Origin: Antrodiella citrinella
Taxonomy: Eukaryota; Basidiomycota; Agaricomycetes; Polyporales; Steccherinaceae
Assembly: GCA_004802725.1 (NCBI GenBank)
Contig: SGPM01000007.1
Span: 62,001 to 126,000 of the forward strand
Length of the DNA stretch: 64,000 nt
Reading direction: 5' to 3'
In this document: positions 12,169 to 24,257 of the stretch, in pieces
How the letters are laid out: each line of letters opens with the position of its first letter
Numbering within the stretch: the first letter of the stretch is position 1
Notes under the pieces: generated by a model
What the model was told of the DNA's origin: nothing
Seen by the model: only the letters and a program-made list of their open reading frames with translations
Database searches by the model: none
Program-made: the position numbers and the translations under genes

Positions 12169-14749
12169 ATGCTCGCTCGTGGCTTCCTCGCCCTGGCCTG
12201 CTGTCTCCTCCCCGCCGCCGCCAACGTCACAGTCTACTTCCAAAACGGCGCAGTCACCGACATCCAGCCAGGCGCCACCGCCATCTCCACCGCCATCAGC
12301 GCACAGTACACCAACGACGCCGCCTTCAACAACGTCGTCCTCGTCGCACCGCCCCTCCCGTCGCCTGCGCCCCCACAGCAGTTCACCATCCAGCTCCAGC
12401 AGAGCGCTGCCAGCGTCACCGGTCTTTCCATCCAGCAGTCGGGCGCATTCTATGGCTTCTCCATCGAGTTCAGTGTCGTCACACAAGTCGGTGAGCACCC
12501 CTTCCTCCATCCATAATATTCGCGCCATCGCTCACCCTGCATCAGTGGGGGCAAACTCGTGAGTCGCAAAAGCACAAGGTATTTCTCACTGGCGCTGACT
12601 GCGCATAGGACGAGATTATTCGTTCCTTTCCTCAACCTCATGTCTTTGATTGCGGAGCGTGCTGGTCATGTTGCCATTCGAGTGGGAGGTAACAGTCAGG
12701 ATACTGCAACACTCGTCGACTCTCTCCCAGATAATGAAGTCATGGAGAAAGACAAGTTGGATACCTCCAATCCCGTACGTCCTTTCCTCGTCCACCAGAC
12801 AGACACGACTTGATGGATTCTGGTTGCAGACACAAACACCCACTCTGATCTTCACCCCGGACATCATCTACATGCTCAACAACGTATCCGCCCTCGTCAA
12901 CATTGGATGGTATCTCGGTAAGCACAGCCGGAAGTTTTCAGCCCTCATACTCATCGAGCGCTTCAACAGGTATTCCCATGAACGACACGACGGACTTGCG
13001 GCTGGGAATAGCAGAGGTAGCGGAGGGTGTTCTCGGCGACAGGTTGTTCGGACTGCAACTTGGAAACGAACCCGATCTGTACGCTGGGTGAGTACAGATA
13101 GGTGCACGGTTCTACACAGGCAACCCACTGACGTCTCTGCACAGTCACGGCCATCGCCCTTCGACATACGGGCCTTTCGACTACTTCGGCGAGTTCGGGG
13201 TTGTGATTGCGGCGATCGCAAACGACTCGAGCATTCCCGTGCGCAACAACCTCATTGCTCCGAGTGTCGCTACCGGCCCATGGACTCCAGAAGACGTGTG
13301 GAACACAGGATTTATCCCCGCCTATACCGCCTCCCTGGGTGCCCTGGCGGTAGAACAGTGAGTCGCTTGCGTGCGGCTCTTCACACTCGTACTGAACCCG
13401 GTCCAAGCTACCCCGACGACAACTGCGCCGCCGCGTTCCCAGACGCTGGGTTCGGTGCCCCGATAGACCCTCAGACCATCTTTTCAAACTACCTCAACCA
13501 CACGGCCGGCATCGCTATCGTCGCGCCGTACCTCAACTCTACCAACATCGCGCAGCAGGCTGGGAAACCGTTCTTGATGATGGAGACGAACACGGCGTCG
13601 TGCGGCGGGTTCCCCGGTGTCAGCGACTCCTTCGGAAGTGCACTCTGGGGCTTGGACTATGGGCTGCAGATGGCGTACAGCAACTTCTCGGGAGCGATGT
13701 TGCATGTTGGTGGTACGGATGATACATACAACGTGAGTACCTTCAAGGTTGCCAGAGCTGTTCCATTTTGACTCACGTATGCGTTCCTCTACAGCCTTTC
13801 ACTCGTAAGTCGTTTCTACCACCTCAATTCACCACGCGCAGGTACTGACACGCGCTCATAGCACCCCCGACCAACCAGTCCCAATTCCACCAATGGTCTG
13901 TCGCACCGTTATACTACTCCGCCCTCGTGATGGCCGAAGCCCTCGGGCCCACCAACACCTCGCAGATCATGGACCTCCAGGCGAACGCAGGCAATATCTA
14001 CACGCCGGCGTACAGTATCTACGAGTCCGGGACGCTCGCGCGCGTGGCGCTGTTCAACTACCTCACGGACCCGTCGGGCGCGAGCTCGTACACTGCGACG
14101 ATCAACGTTGGGTCGGGCGGGCCGGCGCAGGTTACTGTCAAGTACTTGACGGCGCCGAGCGTGGCGGAGAAGTTCAATATTACGTGGGCTGGGCAGGTGC
14201 GTCACCCTCCACCCTTCACGCTCGTGCTCCTCCACGCTAACTCTAACTCTATCTGGTTCTTGACGCGCGGTGTAGACGTTCGGCGGCCTGCTGGCTTCGG
14301 ACGGTCGGCTGCAGGGGACGTACAGCCAGCAGACGGTGACGTGCGACCAGAGTGCGAACACGTGCGACGTGCAGGTGCCCGCGCCTGGCTTCGCGCTCGT
14401 GTTCGTCTCGGGCACCGCCGCGCAAGACGCGAACCCCGCGAGCACGGCGACGTTCCCCACGACGGTCCTCACCAAAACGGTACGTCTCCCCCCCCCTCCT
14501 CATCTTCTGCTTTGTTATTGATGCTATAATTAAATGCATTGTGTGATATAGGTGAACACGGTGACGGTCGACCCCTCGGTCCTCGCGACGTCGAACGGGC
14601 AGAGCGGGATGGACCGCGGCGCGCTCGGGAGCACGTCCAAGGGGAGCGCGGGCGCGGCGTCGCCGGCCGTTGTCGCCCCCGCAGCAGCGGGCATCCTTGC
14701 GCTCTTGGCAGGCGTCGGTGTGCTGTTCGAGGTTTACAGGAGAGTCTAG
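12169..14749 (+). CDS. GH79-like glycoside hydrolase, copy 3
   Basis: Third GH79 paralogue, complete. Start ATG at 12169 gives the signal peptide MLARGFLALACCLLPAAA before NVTVYFQ. Exons: 12169-12490, 12546-12558 (13 nt), 12609-12774, 12830-12917, 12970-13087, 13145-13357, 13408-13732, 13795-13804 (10 nt), 13862-14196, 14276-14479, 14552-14749. AIRVGGNSQDTA, NEPDLYAG (acid/base) and METNTASCGG (nucleophile) are intact. Compared with copy 2 it has extra introns after 12558, 12917 and 13087 and lacks the intron that copies 1 and 2 have near the codon pair for Lys-Tyr. The tail is hydrophobic (AAAGILALLAGVGVLFEVYRRV), suggesting membrane anchoring. The 3' half is richer in GC than copy 2. Confidence 0.9.
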
Positions 14750-15658
14750 ACGTCATAGGTTCTCTGCGTCCCTTTGCTTTGATCTCAGACGATAACATGT
14801 GCTTTGATTTAGCGGTGGTGGTGGTGGTGGGGTGAGGGGTATAGTATGGACTGATCTAGTTGCTGAAGCCGATCTGAGTATCGGGTGACTTGGACATTTG
14901 TTTTGCATGTACTTATGAGATACCCGAACGCACTCGTTTTTACTCGGTAGTACTTACGCTCGCGTGTCTTTCTTCTAGGTGCGCCACACACATACACACG
15001 CTTGGTTGTCTGCCAACCAGCAGGGAGGTGGTGGCGCCGTTTGGGGTGTCTGCCTTTACGGCACGTTGATAGTCCTCCGGGGTTACCATATAAGGCAACC
15101 CCGAAGCGACTTTGAGAAACCGAAAAATCATGATAGTATCCTACTTTTGTCCAACTGTCGGCCAGGGTTCTGCACGCCGTGCTTTCTTTTTTTTTTCTTT
15201 CTTCTACACTGCGGTGAGCATGATCAGGCAGACACTGAACCACAATATTCAAATATTCAATATTAGCCTTGAATGTGACCGTGGACCGCATACTCAGCAT
15301 CATGGGATCTTCGTCTTCTCCTTCGATCCGTTCGGAAGATCATGCTAGCGTTAAGTGGTCACACTCACCGTACACCGTCTTGTTCTTCCTATCATACAGT
15401 AGTCTCTGCCGCCTACTAGGATATATCTTCTCATATGACCACCCGCGAACCGTCCGCCCACTCCTCAAAGACCCACATGCACTTGCTTATCATGTGTTCG
15501 CTGGGGCCTTCTATCTGCGAGACGATGTACCTCCCTGTACTTCGCGGGTGCGTTGGCCCTGCTGAGATACGGATGACACTCAGGCTACATGGTATATAAG
15601 TATCTGAGCACGGACATGAGCTGACTGCAGTGTACCCCTCCACCCGCTGCATACCAAC
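14750..15658. other. Intergenic upstream of the unknown hydrolase
   Basis: No gene recognised. Contains a short GGT microsatellite (about 14813-14831), a small hairpin-capable repeat of CGGGGTT / AACCCCG near 15077-15103, a T-rich tract near 15185, and a TATA box close to the next gene. Confidence 0.55.
15593..15600 (+). promoter_or_regulatory. TATA box
   Basis: TATATAAG lies 59 nt upstream of the start codon at 15659, a normal distance for a fungal TATA element plus a short leader. Confidence 0.55.
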
Positions 15659-17827
15659 ATGAGTCGAGTGCTCAGGATCGTCGGCGTTGCCGCGACATGC
15701 CTCGTCGTCGGCACGTCTGCCCAACAATGGTATGTCCACCCCCACCCCACTTGCCAATGCCATTTCGCATATACTAGATGACGGTACTCTATAGGTGCGG
15801 AAAGAACTACATGGCGAGCGAGCCAATCGTCGCGCCCGGCGGTGACTTCCCCATACCCTCAACGTCCTCGTCTCCACTCCTCGCATTCAGATGCGCCCCC
15901 GCGATCAAACCGTACCTCCCAGAAGACGCGTCCTCGCCCGCCAGCTTCATCGTCGACGCCACGATCACCAACTCCCAAGTCGCCGGCGCAGCGGCGATTG
16001 ACCTCGGCAGCTACGGCGTGCCGGAGAGCGTGGATGTGACGATCAGCATCGACGGGCGGCCCGTCGCGGCGGGGAGCGTCCCGCTCAACAGCACGAAATT
16101 CGAGATCCCGTTCGCGCTCGGGGGGCTCCGCCCCCAGGCGACCCCGTTCAACGTCTCGTGTTCTGCTACGCACTACGGTCAAGGCAAAACGCAGACGTTC
16201 TCGGCGCAGACCCAGTTGTCGTTCCTCCCCTCGCCTCCGGAGGGTCGGTCTGTGACCAAGATGGATTTGCGGACGGGGGCGCTGCTGGCGAAGCCTGCTA
16301 CGGGTGCGGTGGGCCCGTACGAGACTGTGTTCCCTATTGGGTTCTATACGAACTTTGGGGGTTACTTGGCGTCGAATTTGTCGTTGTTGGATGAGATCAA
16401 GGCGGATGGGTATGTGTGTTCAGCGTTCAAGTTTTGGATTACGATGGTTTTGGACTCATTGGCGAATTTATCATTTTTTAGGTTTACGATTGTAGGTCTT
16501 TTGCGTTTACTCACTTACTTGGGTGAAGGAGGGTGGGTGGATGATAAGGTGTTGGTTGCAGGTTCACCCTATCCCGACTTTCGACAACCTCACTGCTCTC
16601 GATCTGGTCATAGACCGCATGCAAGAACTCGGACTGTAAGCATGTCTCCCTCCTAACGAAGCACCATAACATATCGTTGACATGTAGCATCTTAGGTACC
16701 TGATGTACGATATGCGATGGTACGCTGCGTCGTGAACGCTAAAAGCCTAAAACTAAGGTTTGAACTCTGAACTCAAAGGACGTATCTGAACACCTCGGCC
16801 GTAACGGAAGAAGTGAACCGCATCAAGAACAGGCCTAATCTCCTGTTGTGGTTAGTTTATCTCTTTCCCCTACTCCTTATTTGACTTCAAACGAATCTCG
16901 TGTTGACTTTGGCATTAGGTACACTGCAGACGAGCCCGATGGCAACGTAGACCCGCGCAATGGCACGAGCCTGGCGTACGAGACTATATACGCCTTGGAC
17001 GGGTACCATCCTGTCTCCCTGGTCCTGAACTGCGAAAACTATTATTTCGGTGATTATACGCACGGTACGGATATTGTGTTGCAGGATACATATATGATTG
17101 GGAATAACGTCACCTTCTCAAGTCAATGGGGGTAAGTTCATATTCATCTTGTCGCGCGGACATGTTCGTCGTGCTGACGATGGATCTACGTTCAGGACGC
17201 CGTGCACGCTGGACTACGGGGACTGCGGATGCGACAATTGCAAAGGAGAATTCGAAGACATCAGTACGCGCATGGACGAGTTCGCCCAGAGGTTGTTCGA
17301 TCTGGGATGGGATCGTACCAAGGCGGTTTGGGGAGTCCCTCAGGCGTTCGGCTTCGATACGTACGTCGTCTTTCCGACCTCATAATATTTCAAGACTAAA
17401 CAGACTGAACAGGTACTGGAAGCGTGAACCTACCGGCCCAGAATTCGTCGTCCAGAGCGCGCTAGCGATCAACCATGGCGGACTGGGCATCATTCCCTGG
17501 AACGACCCCACAACGGACGACATCAAAGCATCCGCCACTGCCTTGGCCAAAGCCATACCGGCCATGAAAGCCTTCATCCTGAACCCCGCTGCGACGTTTC
17601 AGCGCGTCATTTCCGGCCGGGTCGACGTGGGTGTGTGGGTGGTGGGGAGGCAGACGTTGGTGCTGGCAACGAACTTGAACTATTTTGCGACGTCGTTTGC
17701 TTTGGCAAGTGTGCAGGGTTTGTGGGTAGGGGAGAGTGTGTCGCAGGTGTTTGATGGTGGAGCGCAGGTTGCTGGGAAGGAGATTCAGCTGCAGTCGGTA
17801 GGGACTGGAGCGTTCATTTTCGAATGA
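15659..17827 (+). CDS. Secreted TIM-barrel-like hydrolase of unrecognised family
   Basis: A complete 552-residue product starting MSRVLRIVGVAATCLVVG, a signal peptide ending near SAQQ. Exons: 15659-15729, 15795-16409, 16482-16491 (10 nt), 16562-16635, 16696-16719 (24 nt), 16779-16850, 16919-17131, 17196-17360, 17413-17827; summed phases are consistent. The first 200 residues look beta-rich. The later part resembles the (beta/alpha)8 barrel of clan GH-A hydrolases: FTIVHPIPTFDNL, LYLMYDMRW, RPNLLLWYTADEPDG (candidate catalytic Glu in DEPD), then INHGGLGIIPWND. I could not assign a CAZy family. It sits between GH79 copy 3 and the laccase, so a role in polysaccharide breakdown is plausible but inferred. 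Confidence 0.8.
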
Positions 17828-17971
17828 TCGCATGTCAATGGTCTACGGGACGAAGTGTAGTCGTTCACAAAACTGCAATCTATTGGCTTCGGCTGTGAAG
17901 AATTGTATCTAGCATATAAATCCTTAGCTTTACATCTCGGGCTAGTAGTACATATTACTCGCTGGGTTTTA

Positions 17972-20252
17972 CTACTGTTCGCCGAGAGATAAAGAGTCAT
18001 ACAATGGACACAATCGATCCCAGTCAGCTATCACCACGCCCGACCGTCAGTCAGTTTCTGTACGTAGTAAATATTCGATGAAGTTTAACGTACAGGAAAC
18101 AATGTTGTCAGGTTTGATGTGAGGGATGTCCTCAACCATTACTACTGCGAATCCAGCGTCGAGGTGCCAATCAATGTGACAATGGAGGAACCAAGGACCT
18201 GCATTGTCCGTCTATAATCACGAACGTAAGGACGAGGAGCTTCTTGAAGTGGAAAGGTGACAGTACGTACTTCGAATCGGATGGTGACATTGTCGGTCTC
18301 GGTCCCAACCTTGCCACCGATGTTTACCGTATCGCGGATGACGGGGTTCTCGTAGTTGTACGTATCACTTCCTGCACTTCTCACGACGTGGAAGTTATGC
18401 TGATTGAATAGAACAATATCAATTGCTTTGAGTGTCAATTGCAGCATATCCGGAGGAGGACGTACGCCATGTAGATGCAAGGGATGTCCTCCGCCTACAA
18501 CGCCTCCCGGCATACTCAGTTCGACGCTGGAATGTCTCGGAAGCTCGATAAGGCTACCCTTTGGCAGCAGATCTTGGGCGTTGCGTGCGCCGCTCAGGAT
18601 TTGCAGTAGGACGGGGACAGTTGGCGGGACGAATGTGACGTTGTTGACGAAGAAACTACCGTTGTTCTAAGATTGTCAAGCAAAGCACCTGATTCAGAGG
18701 CGGTATGATACAAACAGGAAAAATCACGTACGAATGTAAACTTCAAATCACGAACGAAGTCAGCGCCACCACGATGAGGTCGACCAGGCTTCCAAAAGTT
18801 TATTATTCACCAACACAACGCTTCATATCGATAACGCAACTTACAACACGGGTAGGAACCAAAGGGTGGAGGTTCGTTTCATTCAAAGGCTTCGGGTCTG
18901 AACCAATAGTCGTGGTGGGCTCCGAAAGGGGCACATTGTTGTATCTGAGTATGGCAGAATTCAACCCGCCGTTGAAAGAGGGATCTGCGCCAGTGCTGGG
19001 CTTCGCGCGGATCCAGTACGTGCCGTTCAGCTGATTTGCGTGCAACTGTGGGATGACATGCGAAATAGTGTCATATAAAGTCAAGCGCGAGATCAAAGAT
19101 GCAACCTACGATGAAGGAGTACCGTTGACCAGCGAAGATCGTGAGGGAGGTGACGTTCAACGGCTGAGTATTGACACCATCAGCTTCAATGACTGTCATG
19201 TTATGGTTGTCGATGGAGAACTGGTAGTTCGGTTCGCAAGCCATGTTGATGAGGCGCATGCGATAACTACATATATCGCATTCAGATTACCATGGCCAGA
19301 TGCAAACGGAACATTGAAACATACCGCTTGTTCCACTGAACGGTGATCACAGATAGTTCGGAAGGCTCGGTTTGATTAGAATAACGACCAAGACCATTGA
19401 TCAAGGTCGAGTCAGGAGTGCTAAGGACGAAAGATTATCGACGGTTTAACATAAGTGAGAGAGCTGGAAAGTCACGCATCACAGGGCCCGAGGGTTCTTT
19501 ACGCGCCAGGGTATGATGACCAAATCAGCAAGGGTAATGACAGTATCCTCTGAAGACATCTATGTAAGCCCGGGAATGGGCCATGAACTCTGGTGACCTA
19601 CCAGTATCAACATCATACATGTGCCTGTGCGGGTCCTTGGGATCATAGACGACGAGCGGGCCTCGCAGACCATCACAATACTGAGTAGATAGATGGCTGT
19701 GGTACCAGAATGTTCCTGCACGATATGATTAGGCCGTGCTCGACGTAAATACTCAGAGGAACGGCTGGAACTCACCAGCCTGGTCTGGAACGTCGAAATT
19801 GTACATGAAGGCATGCCCGGTGGTAATAGGACACTGGGTGACGAACGCAGGCCCATCTGCCCAATTCGTTCCGCGTTGGAAGAGACCATGCCAATGCTAA
19901 AACATATGGTGAATATATGGTGAACACGCTGCTTGAATAGATATCCTTGCAATAGATGTCGACTTCAGCATGTCCTCGTTCGTCAATTTGTCGATGACAT
20001 TGATCTGAAAGTTGTCGCCCTGCGCGCGAGGCAGTCAGTCGAGAAGCCGTCAAGTCATAGTGTGAAGCCTACCTTGTTTCCTCTGATGAGAGGCCCGGGG
20101 AAGCTTCCATCAGCTAAAACAGCAGGACGAGTGAACCCATCTGGTTTGACGTCGGCATTGACGATATGGAGGTCTGAATGAGGGCCGAGGGCAGCGCGAG
20201 CTGTCAATAATAGCTTCAACAACAAGACACATTGAAGTAAATTGAAAACCAT
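17972..20252 (-). CDS. Laccase (multicopper oxidase)
   Basis: Secreted benzenediol:oxygen oxidoreductase oxidising phenols with reduction of oxygen to water. Start at 20252 gives the signal peptide [20 protein letters not shown] before [15 protein letters not shown]. Copper motifs are all present after splicing: [15 protein letters not shown] (L1), [19 protein letters not shown] (L2), HPLHLHG joined across an intron to [11 protein letters not shown] (L3), and [13 protein letters not shown] (L4). The residue ten after the L4 Cys is Phe, the axial position typical of high-redox-potential laccases. Splicing a short intron after ..DNIVS gives the usual laccase end [17 protein letters not shown]; reading through would give a wrong tail. 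The gene converges on the unknown hydrolase with only 144 bp between stop codons. Confidence 0.95.
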
Positions 20253-20432
20253 GTCGATGAGATATCCAAGCCAATGTTGATAGAGACTCAACATTCTCGT
20301 GGAAGTCTTTATGCACCTCTGCGAGCGTCGTGATAATTCCTCAGGAAAACAACTGGATCCATGTGTTGACAAAGAGCTGATCAATATACATCCAGAAAGT
20401 ATCTAGCGGCGGCGTGGCGGGAGCGTCGGGGA

Positions 20433-20725
20433 CTAGATGCGCCGCTTCGCGTGTTTGTGGCGTGAAAAGCAGTGACATAAACTGACAGCACGTATGAGTA
20501 CGCAAAACGGTCTTACAATGCGTTCTGGCCCGCACACTGGACAACCTGTGGCATCCACACACAATCAAGGTGCACTGAGTAGGAGGATACAAGGAACTCA
20601 CTGTCATAGCAAAGTGTCGACAAGATGATTGCTTGCTCCCTTTGAGAGATGAGAGATATCAAGTAGGATCTGGGACTGTCGTTGGCACTGTCCTTGATAG
20701 CTTTGCTACTGAGAGAGTCGGGCAT
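20433..20725 (-). CDS. Possible small hypothetical gene
   Basis: A short reading starts MPDSLSSKAIKDSAND at 20725. With two small introns it could give about 75 residues ending in CHCFSRHKHAKRRI at 20433; unspliced it stops at 20513. I do not recognise it. It lies directly upstream of the laccase on the same strand and may instead be promoter sequence. Low confidence. Confidence 0.22.
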
Positions 20726-21560
20726 TGTATCGTTTCCCTGTGATCACTCTTGAAGTCAGTGGTCTGAAGGAAGTTCATAGCGAAACAGATCTAAGCTGAA
20801 AATGAAAAATCATGAGTGATAACCTTGGCGCACAACTGGAATGTAATCGTACCTAGAACCGCCGTCTTGCAACTACTCAAATGACAGAGAACGGGTCTCG
20901 TAGCTCGTGTTTGGCTTGTCAAGTAACCGGATTCCGAAGGGCCCGATGATCACCCAGGACCTCAGAAAGATCTGACGTCGTGTGTTCGAGCTTTCAAGTT
21001 TACTACAGTGTGTACCCTGAGACGTCATTCGTGTCTGTATGGGCTCAGACACCAGCCGATCTTTACGGACAGGATTTAGGAAGTGTGACGGTAGTCCTAT
21101 AATATCAGAGTCATGATTAGGATTCGAGAGAGCGGTGATTTTGGACGATTACTCACTGAGGGTGAAGCTTGAAGCGTTGGTAAAGAAATATTGAATTGGG
21201 TTGAAGCTGGGAAGTCCGAGTCAGCGTGGCGTTCTGATGTCAGCATGGAAAGACCCGACCACTACATTGAACCGCTGGGAAGCAGAACAATAACGCACTC
21301 AGAGATATGGTGCAGGTCATGACGCGTCGTAATGTATGAAATGTAAGGCATAGGCTGGAGGAAAACGATACACAAAAACGTACTGAAAGAAACAGTCTGA
21401 AGTCTGCGGAGGTCCATGCGGTCGTTAACTAGAGATATCTGAGATAGATAAGAGAGTAATGGTACAGACACGGGGAGGGAGAACACAGGAGGAAGAGGAG
21501 GTAGATGATACCTTCCAGAACACTCGAAGTCAACGGAAACATGCAAAACAGAACCAAAAA
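20726..21560. other. Intergenic
   Basis: No gene recognised on either strand; 3' flank of the AKR1-type gene and upstream sequence of the region before the laccase. Confidence 0.5.
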
Positions 21561-24257
21561 TTACACTTGACTGAGCGGTTCGTATCCTGCCCGACTGCTC
21601 CCGCCTCTCCCCAACCCGATACCCATCAGCAAAGTCTTCCTCAGCGACTTCCCTCGTCCACCCTCCGCGCCATGCAAGTCGTCGCCCTCCTCCCTCACCC
21701 GCTTCCTCTTCGCCTCCGCGAAGCCCTCGAGAGGGACATCGTACAGCGCATCGTACTCGACGCCCAACTCCCGCCCTTTCGTCCAGAAGTCCTTGCAGTT
21801 GCCTATCATCCCCAGATCGAACGGGTTGGGCGCCTTCGCAGCCCTCGCCAGCCCGTCCGCCGCCTTGCCTTTCGTGAACCTGTCGAAGCCAAGGAGGTTC
21901 ATCAAGAACCCGCCTCCGCACCCTCCGCACATCCCGCCGCGATTATGCGCGTGGTTGTGTACGCTCGGTGTGCCCGGCTCGCTCTGAGAAGCCTCGTCCG
22001 AGCCGCTGTGTCGATGTTGATGCTGGTGTCCCATCTGACCGGATAATGAGGCGCCCCCGCGGCCGCCCATGAACCCGTACCGTCCAAGGTTACTCACTTC
22101 CAGAGTGGTCATTTGCCGCGCGACTTGCCAGAATTGGGAGGCAACGAGAATGATTGTCCAGGAGAGTTGAAGCGTGGCCCAGAATGCTACGGAAATGAGG
22201 AAGGTGTCGTAGGTTGCCACAGAGCAGAGAGATTCAGTGAGGATACATGATGGAGAGACGTGTTCTGGCGATACAGGAACGTCGGCGAAGTCTAGCACAG
22301 ATGGAAATGTGAGAATGGGTTGTCCAGGAAATGGCAAAGGGACGTACATGCAAAAGTGAGATAGTCGAACAAGGCAATGCCTATTACGAGGGTAGTGACG
22401 AAGAGGAGGAACTGTCTGTGGTTATTGTATCCAACTGAGAGGCGAATATGAGTGGAGTCGAAAACACGATGCGTTATGCCACATACCACAATTCCAGACC
22501 CACGGACAATGACTAAATGATGCTGTGAGTATAGGTTAAGTGATGACGATGAGAATGGGCGTACTGATCGTGTCGCGCAATGCAACGGTCGCATACTCGA
22601 CAGTGCTTGGATCGCAGAGGTTTCCGTGCCTGCAACATTTCAGGATCTCACCAAGCCCAGTCTAAAACAAAATAGCTCACCATGCATTGTATACAGAATG
22701 TTTGTCCATTCAAGCGACCTTCGGTAGCCAGGTCTTCTATGATCTGTACCAATGTCAGACAAACGGCCTACCTATTCATGGATGGAGATACTTACAGCTT
22801 TCAGCTCTGCGTCACTAGCTGGCTTTGGGCACGTGCCAGCATCTAGGAAGATAGCACGGAAGAAGTTGTACGCGCACAGGCCGAAACTAAGCGCAAAGAT
22901 GAGATTGCTAAATGGATGAGAATGTGCCTCTGCAACGTGTCGTCAGCATGGAAAGAATACAATTCGGATTTGCGATTGACGTACGTTGTGTGAGACGGGA
23001 TATCCACGCGTACGCAACCCAAATCATCGATGCGGCGATGATACCAGCAAAGTAAGGGCTCTGCGTGACACTGTCTGTATAATTTGATTTGTCTAGCAGC
23101 ACACGGGTGACTATCTGTGCTCAGGCAAGACATCAGATGCAGTACAGGCGTATTGTGAATTCGTCGACTCACATGATGCATCGCGAAGAACAACGCCATC
23201 GCGAGAATAATACCAGTGTACCATGGGAGAATCGTCAAAGTCATGAACATGAGCCATAAAAATATCGTTGGTATGATGAAGATCGCAATCTTCGTGTTGC
23301 GCTACCACCCCAAAAAACCCTTAGTGACATCGCACACACTGAGTAAATTGGGATCTCACCTCAGACAACGGCTTTTTCTTCTTTATACCATCCTCCGTCA
23401 TCCCACCCTCCTCCAGCGCTCTCTTCCACGCTCCCAGACTCTTCAACTCCACCGCCATGTCCCTCGCTGTACGCCCCTCGTTGTCCTTGGCAGCGATATC
23501 GGCACCACTCTCGATGAGCCTTCGTATACATACGCGGTTTCCTCGCACGACAGCCCAATGCAGAGGTGTCAGACCGGTATCGTCCTGCAAATTGGTGCTT
23601 GCGCCATGCTTCAGGAGCAAGTCCACCGAAAGCGCGTCTCCCTGGTACGCGGCCCACATAAGCGACGTGTGTCCTTGCGAATCCTTCGAGTCCACATTGA
23701 TAGGCTGATGGAGGAGATACAACAAAGGCATGACGGACGACGAATGCGTGACGAGGTGGAGGGTATTGTAGCCTTGCGCATCCGATATATTGGGGTCGGC
23801 GTTGTGCGCGATCAAGAGGTGAATGACATAGAGGTATCCATTCCGCGCTGCCCACTGCATGGGGGTGGCGACGAGGTCCCCGCCGAGTGCGTCGACCTCT
23901 GCGCCCTGCTCCAGCAAGTACCGACATGCGGCGACCTGGGCGTTGATGGCCGCCCAGTGGAGAGGGGTGATGTTCTGCTCGTCACGGTCGGTCGCCTTGG
24001 CCTTACCCGACTCTATCATCTCCCGAATGGCGTTCACGTCTCCGCGTTGTGCTGCGAGGAAGATGTTGCCCTGGAATGAAAGGGTTGTTATGAGCTACTG
24101 TGGAGCCAATATAGTGTACAGCTGAGGCGTGGAGACGTACATCTGATTCCTGCACAGTCTGGAGGGCTTGCGAGAATGTTATACTGGATGCAGGAACCTG
24201 CTCGACGTTCACTTGAGACGCAGAGGGCTCTGCCTTTGGACTGACGATCTCGTCCAT
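21561..24257 (-). CDS. AKR1: Ankyrin-repeat DHHC palmitoyltransferase, AKR1 type
   Basis: Protein S-acyltransferase of Golgi/endosomal membranes. Start taken at 24257 ([14 protein letters not shown]); a Met ten residues upstream is also possible. The N-terminal half has at least five ankyrin repeats ([81 protein letters not shown]). Membrane segments follow ([29 protein letters not shown]). The catalytic Cys-rich domain reads [20 protein letters not shown] and then [12 protein letters not shown] after an intron placed within the second His codon, so the active-site Cys is intact; yeast Akr1 has DHYC at this place. The tail has a His/Gly/Ser-rich linker and ends GYEPLSQV. The region is split by about ten introns. 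Confidence 0.93.

Noticed and set aside
14813..14831. GGT repeat as a regulatory element
   Set aside because: Simple microsatellite in an intergenic region, nothing supports a function.
15077..15103. Small hairpin as a terminator or RNA gene
   Set aside because: A 7-bp stem with a 12-nt loop is within chance for this length of sequence and has no partner features.
21262..21930. Minus-strand open frame of 222 codons
   Set aside because: It overlaps the last exon of the AKR1-type gene in a different frame and has Arg/Gly-rich shadow composition.
23216..24079. Long plus-strand open frame (287 codons) over the ankyrin region
   Set aside because: It lies antisense to the well-supported ankyrin repeats of the AKR1-type gene and its sequence has no recognisable domain; it is a product of codon bias.
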